Below are positions 43,345 through 54,900 of a stretch of 64,000 nt of DNA, in pieces. This DNA comes from JACOMS01 sp051252005 (lineage in GTDB: Bacteria > Pseudomonadota > Alphaproteobacteria > Caulobacterales > Maricaulaceae). Location of the stretch: assembly GCA_051252005.1 (NCBI GenBank), contig JBPOEZ010000006.1:124001-188000 (forward strand), given 5' to 3'. Every line of letters starts with the position of its first letter. The stretch's first letter is position 1. The notes under the pieces were generated by a model, which saw only the letters and a list, made by a program, of their open reading frames with translations, was not told where the DNA came from and searched no databases. The translations under genes were made by a program, and so were the position numbers.

Positions 43345-44633
43345 TAAGGGCGTACCTGACCTGTGCCTTGAACGTGATATTTATAGGTTGTCAGATGTTT
43401 TGCGCCTACGGGGCCGCGGGCATGAAGACGGCCTGTGGCTATGCCGATCTCTGCGCCAAAGCCAAATTCGCCGCCGTCCGCATATTGGGTCGAGGCGTTG
43501 TGTATGACGATCGCGCTATCAACATCTGATAAGAACTTTTGCGCAGTACCGAGGTCTTCGGTGACAATGGCATCCGTATGTCCGCTGCCATAGTCGCCGA
43601 TATGGTCAATGGCGGCTTGAATGTCATCCACGATGCGGATGTTTAGGATTGAAGCTAAATGCTCAGTTCTGAAATCTTCATTGGAAGCTAAAATAGCATC
43701 ATGACCTAATATTACTTTCGTCTTGGGACAGGCGCGCATTTCGCAGTCTTGATTTTTCAAAGCGGCCCCCATGTTAGGCAAAAATGTTTGCGCAATAGCC
43801 GCATCAACAAGCAATGTTTCAGTAGACCCGCAAACGCCGGTGCGCCGAAGTTTGGCATTCAGCACAATTTTCTGCGCCTTATCTAAATCAGCGGCGGCGT
43901 TGATATAAGTATGACAGAGACCTTCGAGATGAGCCAAGACGGGTACGCGGGCATCAGATTGCACGCGGGAAATGAGGTTCTTGCCTCCACGCGGTATGAT
44001 GAGATCCACAGTGCCGCCGAGACCGCTTAGTAAATGCCCGACGGCCGCGCGGTCTGTGGTTTCTATGATTTGAATAGACGTTTCCGGCATGCCTACTGTT
44101 TTCAAACCTCTGATCAACGCGGCATGAATAGCGCGGTTTGACCGCGCGCTTTCAGACCCGCCCCGCAAAATACAGCTATTGCCAGACTTAATGCATAGAC
44201 CGCCCGCATCCGCCGTCACATTGGGGCGGCTCTCATAGATCATCCCAATGACTCCGATGGGAACGCGGACTTTGGAAAACTTCAGCCCGTTCGGTTGTTC
44301 CCAACTTTCATCGATTTTCCCGACCGGATCCGGCAGTTTCGCTATGGCTTCAAGGCCTGAGGCAATGGCGTCTATGCGCGCGCTATCGAGGAGCAAACGG
44401 TCAAGCATGGAGGCGGATAAACCTTTGGTACTCGCCGCGTCCATATCCTGCGCATTGGCGGATAGAATTTCTGCGCGGCGTTCTCGGACTTCGCGCGCCA
44501 TAGCCATGAGGGCGGCCGATTTCGATTCGGCGGAGGCTAGCCTTAACACGCCTGATGACAAGCGCGCGGCTTTCCCGAGGCCGTCCATATAGTCACCGAG
44601 ATTGGTATCAGTCAGTGTGTTTTGCGTGTTCAT
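43344..44633 (-). CDS. proA: Gamma-glutamyl phosphate reductase
   Basis: A 429-residue aldehyde-dehydrogenase-fold enzyme, second step of proline synthesis. Present are VPIGVIGMIYESRPNVTADA, GNSCILRGGSES, the catalytic cysteine in RRTGVCGSTETLL and EFGFGAEIGIATGRLHARGP. It overlaps proB by four bases (ATGA), so both enzymes are made together, as expected for partners that channel unstable glutamyl phosphate. Confidence 0.96.
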   Translation of the reverse strand: MNTQNTLTDTNLGDYMDGLGKAARLSSGVLRLASAESKSAALMAMAREVRERRAEILSANAQDMDAASTKGLSASMLDRLLLDSARIDAIASGLEAIAKLPDPVGKIDESWEQPNGLKFSKVRVPIGVIGMIYESRPNVTADAGGLCIKSGNSCILRGGSESARSNRAIHAALIRGLKTVGMPETSIQIIETTDRAAVGHLLSGLGGTVDLIIPRGGKNLISRVQSDARVPVLAHLEGLCHTYINAAADLDKAQKIVLNAKLRRTGVCGSTETLLVDAAIAQTFLPNMGAALKNQDCEMRACPKTKVILGHDAILASNEDFRTEHLASILNIRIVDDIQAAIDHIGDYGSGHTDAIVTEDLGTAQKFLSDVDSAIVIHNASTQYADGGEFGFGAEIGIATGRLHARGPVGAKHLTTYKYHVQGTGQVRP

Positions 44634-45763
44634 TGTTTTTCCATGACCATATTATCGCGGTGCACAATGGCCGCGCCGTTCGTGTATCCAAGGATTGTAT
44701 CAATGTTATGGGACTTCGCGCCAATTATCAGTGCAGCATCTATAGAATCGTATGCTGTCAATCCTTTGGCAATGAGACGGCCTTGCGTCGATTCAATTTT
44801 CACCGCGTCGCCTTTTTGAAAGTATCCCGCAATAGAGACCACTCCAGCGGCAAGCAGGCTGTTTCCTTCTAAAAGAGCGTTAGCAGCGCCTTCGTCAATA
44901 ATGAGTGCACCATTTTTATTGAGTGAGCCTTTTATCCATTGCCGTCTCGCATCTATGGGATTGGGGCTCGCTTTAAACCAGCTACAAGCCGCACCGTTTT
45001 GGATGCGCTTAAGTGGAGCAGGGGCCGAGCCGTCGACAATGCACATATGGCATCCGGCTTCCGTTGCGATGCGTGCGGCAGCGAGTTTTGTGACCATGCC
45101 GCCCGTTCCGACGTTGGCAGTAGCATTTGGCGCGCCGCCCATGGCCATAATGTCTGCTGTAAGGCTTTCGATTCGCGTGATATGTCTAGCACTAGGGTTG
45201 CTTCGCGGATCAGCTGTGTAAAGGCCGTCTATATCAGACAGTAGTATCAGCGTATCTGCGCTCAGCATCTGGGCTGTTCGCGCGGCTAACCTGTCATTGT
45301 CGCCGTACCGAATTTCATCCGTGGCAACAGTGTCGTTTTCATTGATAATCGGCACAGCGCCGAGGGATATGAGTGTGTTCAGGGCTTGGCGCGCGTTGAG
45401 CCAACGTCTGCGGTCTTCTGTATCTGTTAGAGTAAACAAGGCCTGTGCCGTGACGATATTATGTGCGGCCAGAGCTTTCTCATAGGCCTGCGTGAGTTGG
45501 GATTGGCCAGCTGCGGCGCAGGCCTGTTTTTCTCCCAGCGTCAAATTGCGGCCCATCAGACCCAGGCGGACGCGGCCCAAAGCAATCGCGCCTGATGAAA
45601 CGATCACAATTTCAAGGCCGGTTTGTTTCAGGCGCGCAATATCTCTGCTCAGCGCTGTAAGCCAGTCGGTGCGTAAGGTTCCGCTCGCAGTATCAACCAA
45701 AAGGGCTGAACCGATTTTTAGGACGATACGCTTTGAGGCCGCGAAGGGGTTTAGGGTTGCCAT
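44630..45763 (-). CDS. proB: Glutamate 5-kinase
   Basis: A 377-residue kinase, first step of proline synthesis. The amino-acid kinase domain has RIVLKIGSALLVD, VSSGAIALG, PIINENDTVAT, DIDGLYTADPR and GTGGMVTKLAAA. The C-terminal 100 residues form a PUA domain (KGSLNKNGALIIDEGAANALLEG). Proline feedback is known for the family. It overlaps obgE by 13 bases. Confidence 0.96.
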   Translation of the reverse strand: MATLNPFAASKRIVLKIGSALLVDTASGTLRTDWLTALSRDIARLKQTGLEIVIVSSGAIALGRVRLGLMGRNLTLGEKQACAAAGQSQLTQAYEKALAAHNIVTAQALFTLTDTEDRRRWLNARQALNTLISLGAVPIINENDTVATDEIRYGDNDRLAARTAQMLSADTLILLSDIDGLYTADPRSNPSARHITRIESLTADIMAMGGAPNATANVGTGGMVTKLAAARIATEAGCHMCIVDGSAPAPLKRIQNGAACSWFKASPNPIDARRQWIKGSLNKNGALIIDEGAANALLEGNSLLAAGVVSIAGYFQKGDAVKIESTQGRLIAKGLTAYDSIDAALIIGAKSHNIDTILGYTNGAAIVHRDNMVMEKQ

Positions 45764-46833
45764 CCTGTGGTCTCTTCAAATTCTCCGCGCTTGATTGCAG
45801 CTTGCCTAATGCGTTCATCCGTTGCCGCTTTTTCAATATTTCTACGAGCTTGGACGTGGGTATAGACGGCAGAAAGAACGGGTTTCAATCCCGTTTGCGA
45901 AACACTGGAAATCAGGAGCGGTGTTTGTCCGCACGCTTCGCTTAGAGCAGAGCTAGCGGCTTCGATCATGTCTGAACCGAGGGCGTCGCATTTGGTCATG
46001 ACAACGATTTCCGGTTTGTCTTCTATACCGCCGCCGTAATTGATCAACTCTTGCCGGATGGTTGTATAATCAGCGGCAGGGTCAGCCGTGGAGCCGTCCA
46101 CGAGATGGACAATAGCGGCGCAGCGCTCGACATGACCGAGAAAACGGTGACCAAGACCCGCGCCGTCGCTTGCGCCTTCTATGAGGCCTGGAAGGTCGGC
46201 CAAAACAAAGCGTTCTGCGGCGCCCAAATTTACCACACCGAGATGAGGGTGAAGCGTCGTGAAGGGATAGTCTGCAGTTTTCGGCGTTGCCGACGTGACC
46301 GTCGATAAAAAGGTTGATTTACCGGCATTGGGGAGACCGACGAGGCCCGCGTCAGCAATAAGCTTGAGACGAAGCCATATCCAGCGTTCTTCGCCGTCTT
46401 CGCCAGGGTTAGCCGTACGGGGTGCTTGGTTTAGCGAGGATTTGAACCGGGCATTTCCCCAGCCGCCATTGCCGCCTTTGGCAAGCAAAGCGCGCTGTCC
46501 GTCGTCGAGCAAGTCAACGAGGACTTCTTCTGTATCGGCGTCAACGATTTGTGTGCCAACGGGGACTGTCATCGTGACATCTTCGCCGCCTGCGCCGGCG
46601 CGGTCACGGCCCATCCCGTGAATGCCCGTGCCAGCTTTGAAATGCTGCTTATAACGGTAATCAATGAGCGTGTTGAGATCGCGAGACGCGACGACCCATA
46701 CATCACCACCTTTTCCGCCATCGCCGCCATTGGGGCCGCCGAAGGCTATGTTTTTTTCACGCCGGAATGAAACACAGCCGCCGCCGCCATTGCCAGAACG
46801 AATAAAGATTTTTGCTTGGTCTAAAAATTTCAT
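45751..46833 (-). CDS. obgE: GTPase Obg
   Basis: A 360-residue ribosome-associated GTPase. It has the glycine-rich Obg fold (IFIRSGNGGGGCVSFRREK, GGPNGGDGGKGGDVW) up to about residue 158, then the G domain with GLPNAGKSTFLS, the DLPGLIEGASDGAGLG switch region, and MTKCD. Functions in large-subunit assembly and stringent control. The C-terminal tail is short. Part of the operon after a GNAT gene, in the conserved alphaproteobacterial order. Confidence 0.96.
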   Translation of the reverse strand: MKFLDQAKIFIRSGNGGGGCVSFRREKNIAFGGPNGGDGGKGGDVWVVASRDLNTLIDYRYKQHFKAGTGIHGMGRDRAGAGGEDVTMTVPVGTQIVDADTEEVLVDLLDDGQRALLAKGGNGGWGNARFKSSLNQAPRTANPGEDGEERWIWLRLKLIADAGLVGLPNAGKSTFLSTVTSATPKTADYPFTTLHPHLGVVNLGAAERFVLADLPGLIEGASDGAGLGHRFLGHVERCAAIVHLVDGSTADPAADYTTIRQELINYGGGIEDKPEIVVMTKCDALGSDMIEAASSALSEACGQTPLLISSVSQTGLKPVLSAVYTHVQARRNIEKAATDERIRQAAIKRGEFEETTGWQP

Positions 46834-46853
46834 GATTTTATCCTGTGACGTCT

Positions 46854-47414
46854 CTATGCGCTTTCGAGGGTTTCAGCGCAAGAGATGTCCTGATTGTGCC
46901 ACATAAAAGACAGGCTTTCTGCTTTCGCTAGCCTGGCCATGGAAAAGTACATGTCGCTATCGCCTGTTGGTGAAAAACCTAACTTTTCTAATATCCGCAT
47001 GGATGCAGGGTTGTCGTGAAATACACCAGCAGCGATTTTTTCTATACCTAATGCTTCTTTGGCTTCGTCGATAATGCCTCGGCAGGCTTCTGACATAAAT
47101 CCGTTGCCCCAGTAAGGGCGCCCGAGCCAATATCCGAGCTCTAACTCACTGCTTTTACCGCGCCGAAAAAGACTAACGATACCCATGAACCTACCGCCGC
47201 GAGGACTGATTGCGTAGGCATATTCTTTTTGTTTTGCCCAGCCTGCCTTAAAAACCATGACACGTATTTCAGCAGAGAGTTTCGGGAAGGGGTGGGGGAT
47301 TGACCCCGTCATTTTGGCGATATCAAAATCACTGGCTAGAACTGAAAAGTCTTCAGCATCAGACAGGGTTATTGGTCTTAACGACAATCTTTCTGTTTCT
47401 ATGATGCGCCGCAT
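46854..47414 (-). CDS. GNAT family N-acetyltransferase (RimJ/RimL-like)
   Basis: A 186-residue acetyltransferase. The start IIETERLSLRPITLSDAED, the acetyl-CoA motif LGYWLGRPYWGNGFMSEACR and NPASMRILEKLGF are typical of the RimJ/RimL group that acetylates protein N-termini or small amines. The location between rpmA and obgE is common in related bacteria and hints at a ribosome-linked target, but the substrate is unknown. A terminator separates it from rpmA. Confidence 0.9.
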   Translation of the reverse strand: MRRIIETERLSLRPITLSDAEDFSVLASDFDIAKMTGSIPHPFPKLSAEIRVMVFKAGWAKQKEYAYAISPRGGRFMGIVSLFRRGKSSELELGYWLGRPYWGNGFMSEACRGIIDEAKEALGIEKIAAGVFHDNPASMRILEKLGFSPTGDSDMYFSMARLAKAESLSFMWHNQDISCAETLESA

Positions 47415-47446
47415 AATGCCCTCGCTCGTTTCAATCGACAGGGCAC

Positions 47447-47475
47447 AAAAAAAGGAAACCGGTGACCCGATTTCC
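47447..47475 (-). terminator. Terminator after rplU-rpmA
   Basis: On the minus strand, GGAAATCGG and CCGGTTTCC form a 9-bp stem (47475-47454, loop GTCA), followed by seven T residues (47453-47447). A weaker GC-rich stem lies just upstream (about 47482-47514). Expression of the following GNAT-obgE genes must read through it or use another promoter. Confidence 0.88.
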
Positions 47476-47524
47476 CTGTCAGTTTCGGGTCACGCTATTA
47501 CGTGCGACCCGATTTTAAAGGTCG

Positions 47525-47794
47525 CTATTCGGCGGCGTCTGCCATCGGCTCAATAGAGACGTAGGTGCGCTGATTGCGTTTTGTTGAAAAAGAAACACGG
47601 CCTTCGGTCTTAGCGAAGAGTGTGTGATCTTTACCCATGCCAACATTTACGCCTGGATAGAACTTAGTTCCACGCTGGCGAATAATGATGTTTCCTGGAA
47701 TGACAGCTTGGCCGCCTGATTTTTTTACGCCCAAGCGACGGCCAGCACTATCGCGACCGTTATTGGATGAACCACCTGCTTTTTTATGAGCCAT
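47525..47794 (-). CDS. rpmA: 50S ribosomal protein L27
   Basis: An 89-residue protein. The start MAHKKAGGSSNNGRDSAGRR is the mature type with the flexible N-terminus that reaches the peptidyl-transferase centre; no cleavable extension as in Firmicutes. GGQAVIPGNIIIRQRGTKFYP-type core and DHTLFAKTEGRV are intact. It follows rplU after 26 bases. Confidence 0.97.
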   Translation of the reverse strand: MAHKKAGGSSNNGRDSAGRRLGVKKSGGQAVIPGNIIIRQRGTKFYPGVNVGMGKDHTLFAKTEGRVSFSTKRNQRTYVSIEPMADAAE

Positions 47795-47820
47795 CTCGCG
47801 TCTCCTTGTTAATCAGGGCC

Positions 47821-48132
47821 TTAGGCCGTGATTCCTGTGATTTTTACTACTGTTTCGTTTTGACGATGTCCGCGCTTACGGCGATATGTTTGGCGACGTT
47901 TCTTCTTGAAAACGATAACCTTGTCGCCTTTTCGTTGTTCGATAACTTCGCCAGCAACAGATGCGCCTTTAACCAAAGGTTCGCCGACTTTCATGTCAGC
48001 GCCTTCGCCGCAAGCCAGAACATCTGTAAAAGAGACCGTTTCGCCGGCATCTGTGTCTAATTTTTCAATGATGATGATATCGTCTTTAGCAACTTTATAT
48101 TGCTTACCACCTGTCTGTATAACAGCAAACAT
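47821..48132 (-). CDS. rplU: 50S ribosomal protein L21
   Basis: A 103-residue protein: MFAVIQTGGKQYKVAKDD at the start and the basic end VFKKKRRQTYRRKRGHRQ with VKITGI. The frame is open to 48306, but the ATG at 48132 has AAGGAA at six bases and the family N-terminus. It is preceded by about 100 bases of leader that may hold ribosomal-protein regulation, although I do not recognise a defined fold. Confidence 0.96.
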   Translation of the reverse strand: MFAVIQTGGKQYKVAKDDIIIIEKLDTDAGETVSFTDVLACGEGADMKVGEPLVKGASVAGEVIEQRKGDKVIVFKKKRRQTYRRKRGHRQNETVVKITGITA

Positions 48133-48230
48133 GATGTGTTCCTTGCGTGTTTGGGAGGATTTAAAATATCGTCCCGTCAAAATAACGTGAAGGCCGCGCC
48201 AGAGAGACTCTAGGCGGCCAAGTGGAGGCA

Positions 48231-48258
48231 TATATACAGCGGCAAGATGTATTGTCAA
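48231..48258 (-). promoter_or_regulatory. Strong sigma70-type promoter of rplU-rpmA
   Basis: On the minus strand, a perfect TTGACA (48258-48253), a 16-base spacer and TATATA (48236-48231). It lies about 100 bases before the rplU ATG and just after the terminator of the giant gene, so it opens the ribosomal transcript independently. Confidence 0.82.
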
Positions 48259-48304
48259 CGCCGCTTTTCCTTGAATTGGCGGCCTTTTTGGACCTGATGC
48301 CAAC

Positions 48305-48333
48305 AAAAGAACCCCGCGAATATCGCGGGGTTC
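48305..48333 (-). terminator. Terminator of the giant repeat gene
   Basis: GAACCCCGCGA and TCGCGGGGTTC form a perfect 11-bp stem (48333-48309, loop of three), followed on the minus strand by TTTT (48308-48305). It sits 28 bases after the stop codon. Confidence 0.88.
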
Positions 48334-48360
48334 AAAGTCTTAAAGAATCGCTTTCGCGCC

Positions 48361-48960
48361 TTAATTGATACGGCCGATGATTTGGCCTGCAGTGTTTACA
48401 ATGTTGCCATTTCCATCAACACGGCCAATGACCGCGCCGCTAGTGTCAACAACTGTGCCGTCTGTCCGTACAGAGAACCCTGTTGTTGAAGAGCTCGTTG
48501 TTGTTGTTAGGCTTGAGAACGATCCAGCATTTGCAATGATATTGCCAGAACTGTCAACAATGTTGCCGTTTCCATCAACCCGGCCAATCATAGCACCTGT
48601 GTCGGCGTTTATGACTGTTCCGTCACCGCGAACTGTGAAGTTTGTGGAGGAGGAAGAGGTTGTGGTAGAACTGTTAAACGTACCAGCCCGTGCTAGGATA
48701 GTGCCGGACATGTCGACAATATTTCCAGCGCCGTCCATACGTCCAATCACTGCGCCTGTTGCGGTGTTGATAACACTTCCGTTGGACTCAATTCTGAAAT
48801 TAGTCGTTGAGAAGGTCGTCTGGCTCGAGGAAGCCGCTGCACTTGTGTATGTACCGGCTCTGGCAATGATGCCGCCGTTCAAGTCAACGATATTACCTGC
48901 TGCATCAATGCTACCGATAACAACACCGGACAAGGTTACAACTTCGCCTCTGGCATTAAT
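48361..48960 (-). repeat. C-terminal Gly/Asp beta repeats of the giant protein (4 copies)
   Basis: Residues 2857-3055 hold four copies of a module of 40-50 residues: a G-x-V-[IV] strand, a [ST]-G-x-[VM]-IG-x-[VMI]-D strand, [GA]-x-GNIV-[DN] and [GI]-I-[IL]-[AG]-R/N, separated by Ser/Thr linkers. The same module occurs twice near the N-terminus (residues 89-200), so both ends of the protein carry it. Confidence 0.85.
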
Positions 48961-51900
48961 GCCGTAGTTGCCAGTTCTGATCGCTTCGCCTGTACTGAAG
49001 GAGCCCGTCGTTACGGACTGTGAAGAGCCGAATGAACCACCGGTTACCATGGAGCGCCAGTCAACACCGAGAGCATCGACAGTCTTCAATGTCAGGCCGC
49101 CTGTGGAAAGACCACGAGCTGTCTGGAACTGTTCAACAGCGTAGTATGTCTGTTGACCAAGTGTTCCGTCGATACGACCAGAGTAGTAGCCTTGGGACTG
49201 TAGTGCACGCTGGATTGCAGAGATAACAGTCGAGTTAGCATTTGCTTCACAGAGAACTTGACGCCATTCGGCTTTCTCTTGAGTGATTTGCGTGCGCTTC
49301 TCGATTGTTCCGTATTCTGCAGGAATAGCGACAGTCTCAGTCCGTGCAGCTTCAACCAGACGCTGAACTTCAACCGTATCATAGATGGCTGGGATGAGAC
49401 GACGCTCTGTTCCTGCTTGACGGTCAACAACACGGCGAGTGATTTGCTTCGTCACCGCAGGGATGACGCGCTCTTCAGTCCGCATTGGCTGCTCAACGAC
49501 GCGGCGAGTAACCTGACGTGTTACAGCTGGAACAACACGCTGCTCAGTACGAGCTGGCGTTGCGATCCGGCGACGTGTTTCCATTTTGGTGACTGCCGGA
49601 ATGATCCGTTCTGTTACCTGCGCAGGGGTGCGGACGACGCGGCGAGTAACCTGTTTGGTGACTGCCGGAATGACCCGTTCCTGAGTTTGTGCAGGTGTCC
49701 GAACAACGCGGCGAGTAACTTGCTTCGTTACAGCCGGAATAACCCGCTCTTGTGTCTGAGCTGGTGTTCGAACAACGCGGCGATCTTCGAGGCGTGTTAC
49801 AGCCGGGATGACGCGTTCTGTGACTTGAGCTGGAGTTTTCACAATTTGACGTGAAACTTGCTTAGTCACTGCCGGAATGATCCGTTCTTGTGCTTGAGCC
49901 GGTGTCCGAACAACGCGGCGAGTGACTTGCTTCGTTACAGCCGGAATAAGGCGCTCGGTAGTTTGAGCGGGTGTCCGAACAACGCGGCGAGTAACTTGCT
50001 TCGTTACAGCTGGAATGATCCGTTCAACAGTTTGAGCTGGTGTCCGAACAACACGGCGTGTTTCCATTTTGGTGACAGCAGGAATAACGCGCTCGGTTGT
50101 CTGAGCTGGTGTATTCACAACTTGGCGTGTCTCAGTCCGTGTTACAGCCGGAACAATCCGTTCAACAGTCCGAGCAGGGGTTTGTACGACGCGGCGAGCA
50201 ACCTGTTTGGTGACTGCAGGGATCATACGCTCCGTTACTTGAGCTGGCGTCCGAACAACACGGCGAGTAACCGTTTTCGTGACAGCTGGAACAACCCGTT
50301 CAACCGTTTGAGCCGGTGTGGCAATACGGCGGCGAGTTTCAGTCTTCGTTACAGCCGGAACAATGCGCTCAACCGTTTGAGCCGGTGTGTTGACGATGCG
50401 GCGCGTAACCTGCTTGGTTACAGCCGGAATAATCCGCTCAGCTGTTGCAGCTGGCGTCCGAACAACACGGCGTGTCTCCATTTTGGTGACTGCCGGAATG
50501 ATCCGCTCTTGAGCCGTAGCCGGAGTTTTCACGATGCGGCGCGTAACCTGTTTCGTTACAGCCGGAACAACCCGTTCAACAGTTTGTGCTGGCGTTCTAA
50601 CGACACGGCGTGGCTCGACCTTCGTAACGGCCGGAATGATCCGCTCTTGAACAGACGCTGGTGTGCGCACGATACGGCGAGACACTTGCTTCGTGACGGC
50701 AGGAACTATGCGTTCTTGCACTTGCGAAGGCGTACGAACGACACGGCGTGTTTCTGTTTTCGTGACAGCAGGGATGATCCGCTCTTGAGCCGTCGCCGGA
50801 GTTTTTACAACACGGCGAGACACTTGCTTTGTAATCGCAGGGACTGTGCGCTCAACAGTGTGAGCAGGCTCTGTAATTACGCGGCGAGTTTCCAGCTTGG
50901 TAACCGCTGGAATGACGCGTTCCTGAGTAGAAGCCGGTGTGCGCACGATGCGGCGAGTGACCTGCTTAGTAACCGCTGGAATAACCCGTTCAACAGTGGC
51001 CGCTGGAGTGCGGACAACGCGGCGAGCTTCCATTTTCGTCACAGCCGGAATGATCCGTTCTTGTGTTGAAGCTGGAGTTTTCACCACACGGCGCTGAACT
51101 ACTTCAGTCACAGCTGGAATGATTTTTTCAACCGTTCTTGCTGCTTCCTTGATGATGCGGCGTTGTTTCACTTGCGTGATAGCTGGGATGACTTTCTCAA
51201 CTGTCTGAGCTGGTGTCCGCACGATGCGGCGTGTCACAGTCTTCGTTACAGCCGGAATTACCCGTTCCTGTGTTGAAGCAGGCGTAACGATGCGGCGGCG
51301 TGTTTCCGTCTTAGTCACAGCTGGAATTACCCGTTCAGTAACCTGAGCCGGAGTGTTCACGATGCGGCGAGTGACTTGCTTCGTAACTGCAGGAATAACC
51401 CGCTCAACAGTGGCCGCTGGTGTGCGGACAATGCGGCGTGTTTCCATCTTAGTCACAGCTGGGATAACCCGTTGTTGCGTCGAAGCTGGAGTGCGAACTA
51501 CGCGGCGTGTCACTTGCTTAGTTACCGCTGGGATAACTTTTTCTACAGTGGCAGCCGGCGTGCGAACAACGCGGCGAGTTTCCATTTTAGTAACAGCAGG
51601 GATAACCCGTTCTGTTGTTGCAGCAGGTGTGCGGACGACGCGGCGCGTAACTGTTTTGGTTACAGCAGGGACAATCCGTTCAACAGTCTGAGCAGGGTTT
51701 CTAACAACACGACGCGCTTCGACTTTCGTTACAGCCGGGATAACCCGTTCTGTGACTTGAGCCGGAGTTTTCACGATGCGGCGAGTAACCTGCTTCGTAA
51801 CAGCAGGAACAATGCGTTCTACTGTTTGAGCTGGCGTGCGAACAACGCGGCGAGCTTCGACTTTCGTTACAGCTGGGATAGTGCGTTCGACTGCGCGAGC

Positions 51901-54900
51901 AGGCTCAGCAACGACACGGCGTGTGACTTGCTTAGTGACGGCAGGAATAATGCGCTCAACCGTAGCGGCAGGCGTGCGAATAACGCGACGTGCTTCCATT
52001 TTTGTCACAGCAGGGATAACCCGCTCTTGCGTGCTGGCCGGAACGTCAACAACGCGGCGTGTCACAGTCTGTGTCACAGCAGGGATGACCCGCTCTTGTG
52101 TTGCAGCAGGGTTCCGTAGAACACGGCGTGTGCGCATTTCAGTAACCGCTGGGATTGTTTTCTCAACAACCTTAGCAGGCTCGCGTACAACGCGGCGTGT
52201 CACAGCTTTTGTCACAGCTGGAATGACACGTTCTTGTGTCGAAGCAGGTGTAACGATACGGCGGCGGGTTTCAGCCTTCGTAACAGCCGGGATGAGCCGT
52301 TCTTGTACGGACGCAGGCGTTTTGACAACGCGGCGCGTAACCGTTTGCGTCACAGCTGGAATGATCCGCTCCTGTGTTGAAGCCGGAGTTCTAACGACGC
52401 GGCGTGTTTCCGTCTTAGTGACAGCCGGAATAACGCGCTCTTGGGTAGAGGCAGGGCGATCAACAACACGGCGTGTAACGGCCTTGGTTACGGCAGGAAC
52501 AACACGTTCAACAACCTGAGCTGGCGTGGCTACGCGGCGGCGTGTTTCTGTCTTAGTGACAGCAGGGATAATCCGTTCCTGCGCAGCAGCAGGACGATCA
52601 ACGACGCGTCGCGTAACAGCTTCTGTGATGGCTGGAATTGTCCGCTCAACAGTTTGAGCTGGCGTCCGAACAACACGACGGGATACAGTCTTAGTGACTG
52701 CAGGAACGATACGTTCAACAACGCGAGCCTCTTCGGATACTACCGTTTTCTGAAGTGTTGATGTTTGCTGGCCAAAGACACCATTTACCGCGTTACGGGT
52801 TCCTGCATTGTCTGCAGCAAGTGCGTCCGAGCGTGACAAACCATCACGATCGTCAACGCCGTCTCCATTGGAGTCGTTGAAACCGCGAATGTTTCCGCCG
52901 CCAATACGTTGAGCACGGTCCAGTAGGTTCAGGTCACGAGCCTCAGAGAAAGTCATGTAACGAGCAGGGTACTGAACAACGCGGCGTGTTACATTTTCAG
53001 TAACTGCAGGGATTGGAATTTCACGGACAGTTGCTTCTGTATCCACAACACGGCGTGTGATCTGGCGGGTAACCGCAGGGATAACACGCTCAACCGTACG
53101 GGCCGGAGTTTTTACGACCTGTTTGGTGATTGTTTTGTATTGAGCTGGGATCAAAACAAGGCAGAGAATTTCGCCTGTTTGAGCAACCATAGTTTGTGTC
53201 GATTCAACAGTTTGCTGAGACACACCGTTAAAGACCGTGAACTGACCAGAAGTGGCTGTGTTAATGCTGCTGCCTGCGAAGGCACCAGAATTGATAGCCT
53301 GTGAACCAGGTTTCCATTCTTCACGAGCCGGAGAAATCAGGACCTGCTCAGAACGTGTCTCATAAACCGCTGGTATAACTTCAATGTCAGTACGCTCTGG
53401 CTGTACAACAATCGTTTCAGTCACAGTTCTGTAAGAGGCTGGGACGATTTCAAGACGCGATGAAGCTTCTTGAGTAACAATCGTTTCTGAAACGGTGTTG
53501 TACATGGCCGGAATAATGACCATTTCTTCACGAGCTTCACCGGAGACATATGTCTCTGTAACAGTCTGGTAGCTTGCTGGTACAACAGCATATTCAACAG
53601 TCTGCGGCTGAACGATGACAGTTTCAGTCACTGTTTCATATTGAGCCGGAACAACCGTAAGTTCGGTCGTGGCTTCCTGTACAACGACAGTTTCTGTGAC
53701 GTCGCGATATGATGCAGGTACTACTACGAGTTCGTTAGATGCTTCCTGAACAACATATGTGTCCTGATAAGTTTCAAACTGTGCAGGGATAACTTCATAA
53801 GCAACAGTTTGCGGCTGAACGACAACCGTTTCCGTTACGTCGCGGAATGTTGCAGGGATCGTAACAGGCTCTGTCGTCGCTTCTTTAATAACAACAGTTT
53901 CTGAAACAGTCTCGTAAGCCGCCGGAATGCTGACAAGCTCTGTAGAGGCTTCTTGAACAACAACCGTGTCAGTGACTGTTTCGTAAGTCGCTGGGATTGT
54001 TACGAGTTCTGTTGAGGCTTCCTGAACAACAACAACATCAGTGTAAGTTTCGTATTGAGCTGGAACGGTGACATAGTCGACACCTTGAGGCTGAACCACA
54101 ACGGTTTCAGTCACAGAACCATATACAGCTGGAATAGTCACAAGCTCCGTAGTGGCTTCTCGTACAACAACCGCTTCCTGAATGGTTTCGAATTCAGCTG
54201 GAGTTGTGATAAGCTCGCTAGACGCTTCCTGAACAACAACAGTCTCAGTGACGGTTCTGTAAGTCGCTGGAATAGTGACAAGTTCCGTAGACGCTTCTTG
54301 CACAACAACAGCTTCTTCAACTGTTTCGTATACAGCAGGCACTGTTTCGTAAGTTACAGTTTGCGGCTGAACAACTACAGTCTCTGTGACAGTTTGGAAG
54401 ACCGGCGGAGATGTAACAAGTTCGCTAGATGCTTCCTGAACGACAACAGTTTCTTCTACAGTTTCGTAAACGGCAGGGATTGTCTCGTATGTGACAGTCT
54501 GCGGCTGAACAACAACTGTGTCAGTGACCGTTTCAAAAGTTGCTGGAACAGTGACAAGGTCTGTTGACGCTTCTTGAACAACAATCGTTTCTGAAACGGT
54601 TTCAAATGTAGCAGGTATGCTTTCGTACGTCACAGTTTGCGGCGTTACAACAACTGTGTCTGTAACAGTTTCAAACTGAGCTGGTATAGTGACAAGCTCT
54701 GTAGAGGCTTCTTGAACGACGACTGCTTCCTGAACTGTTTCATAAACGGCCGGAACACTAACATATTCAACAGTTTGAGGCTGAACAACAACAGTCTCTG
54801 TGACTGTCTCAAAGACAGGCGGAATAGAAACAAGTTCAGTGGACGCTTCTTGGACGACAACCGCTTCTTGAACGGTTTCGTATACAGCAGGAACGCTTTC

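Noticed and set aside
43344..47414. Signs of transfer in the proBA/obgE run
   Set aside because: Gene order and overlaps are the standard vertical arrangement in alphaproteobacteria.
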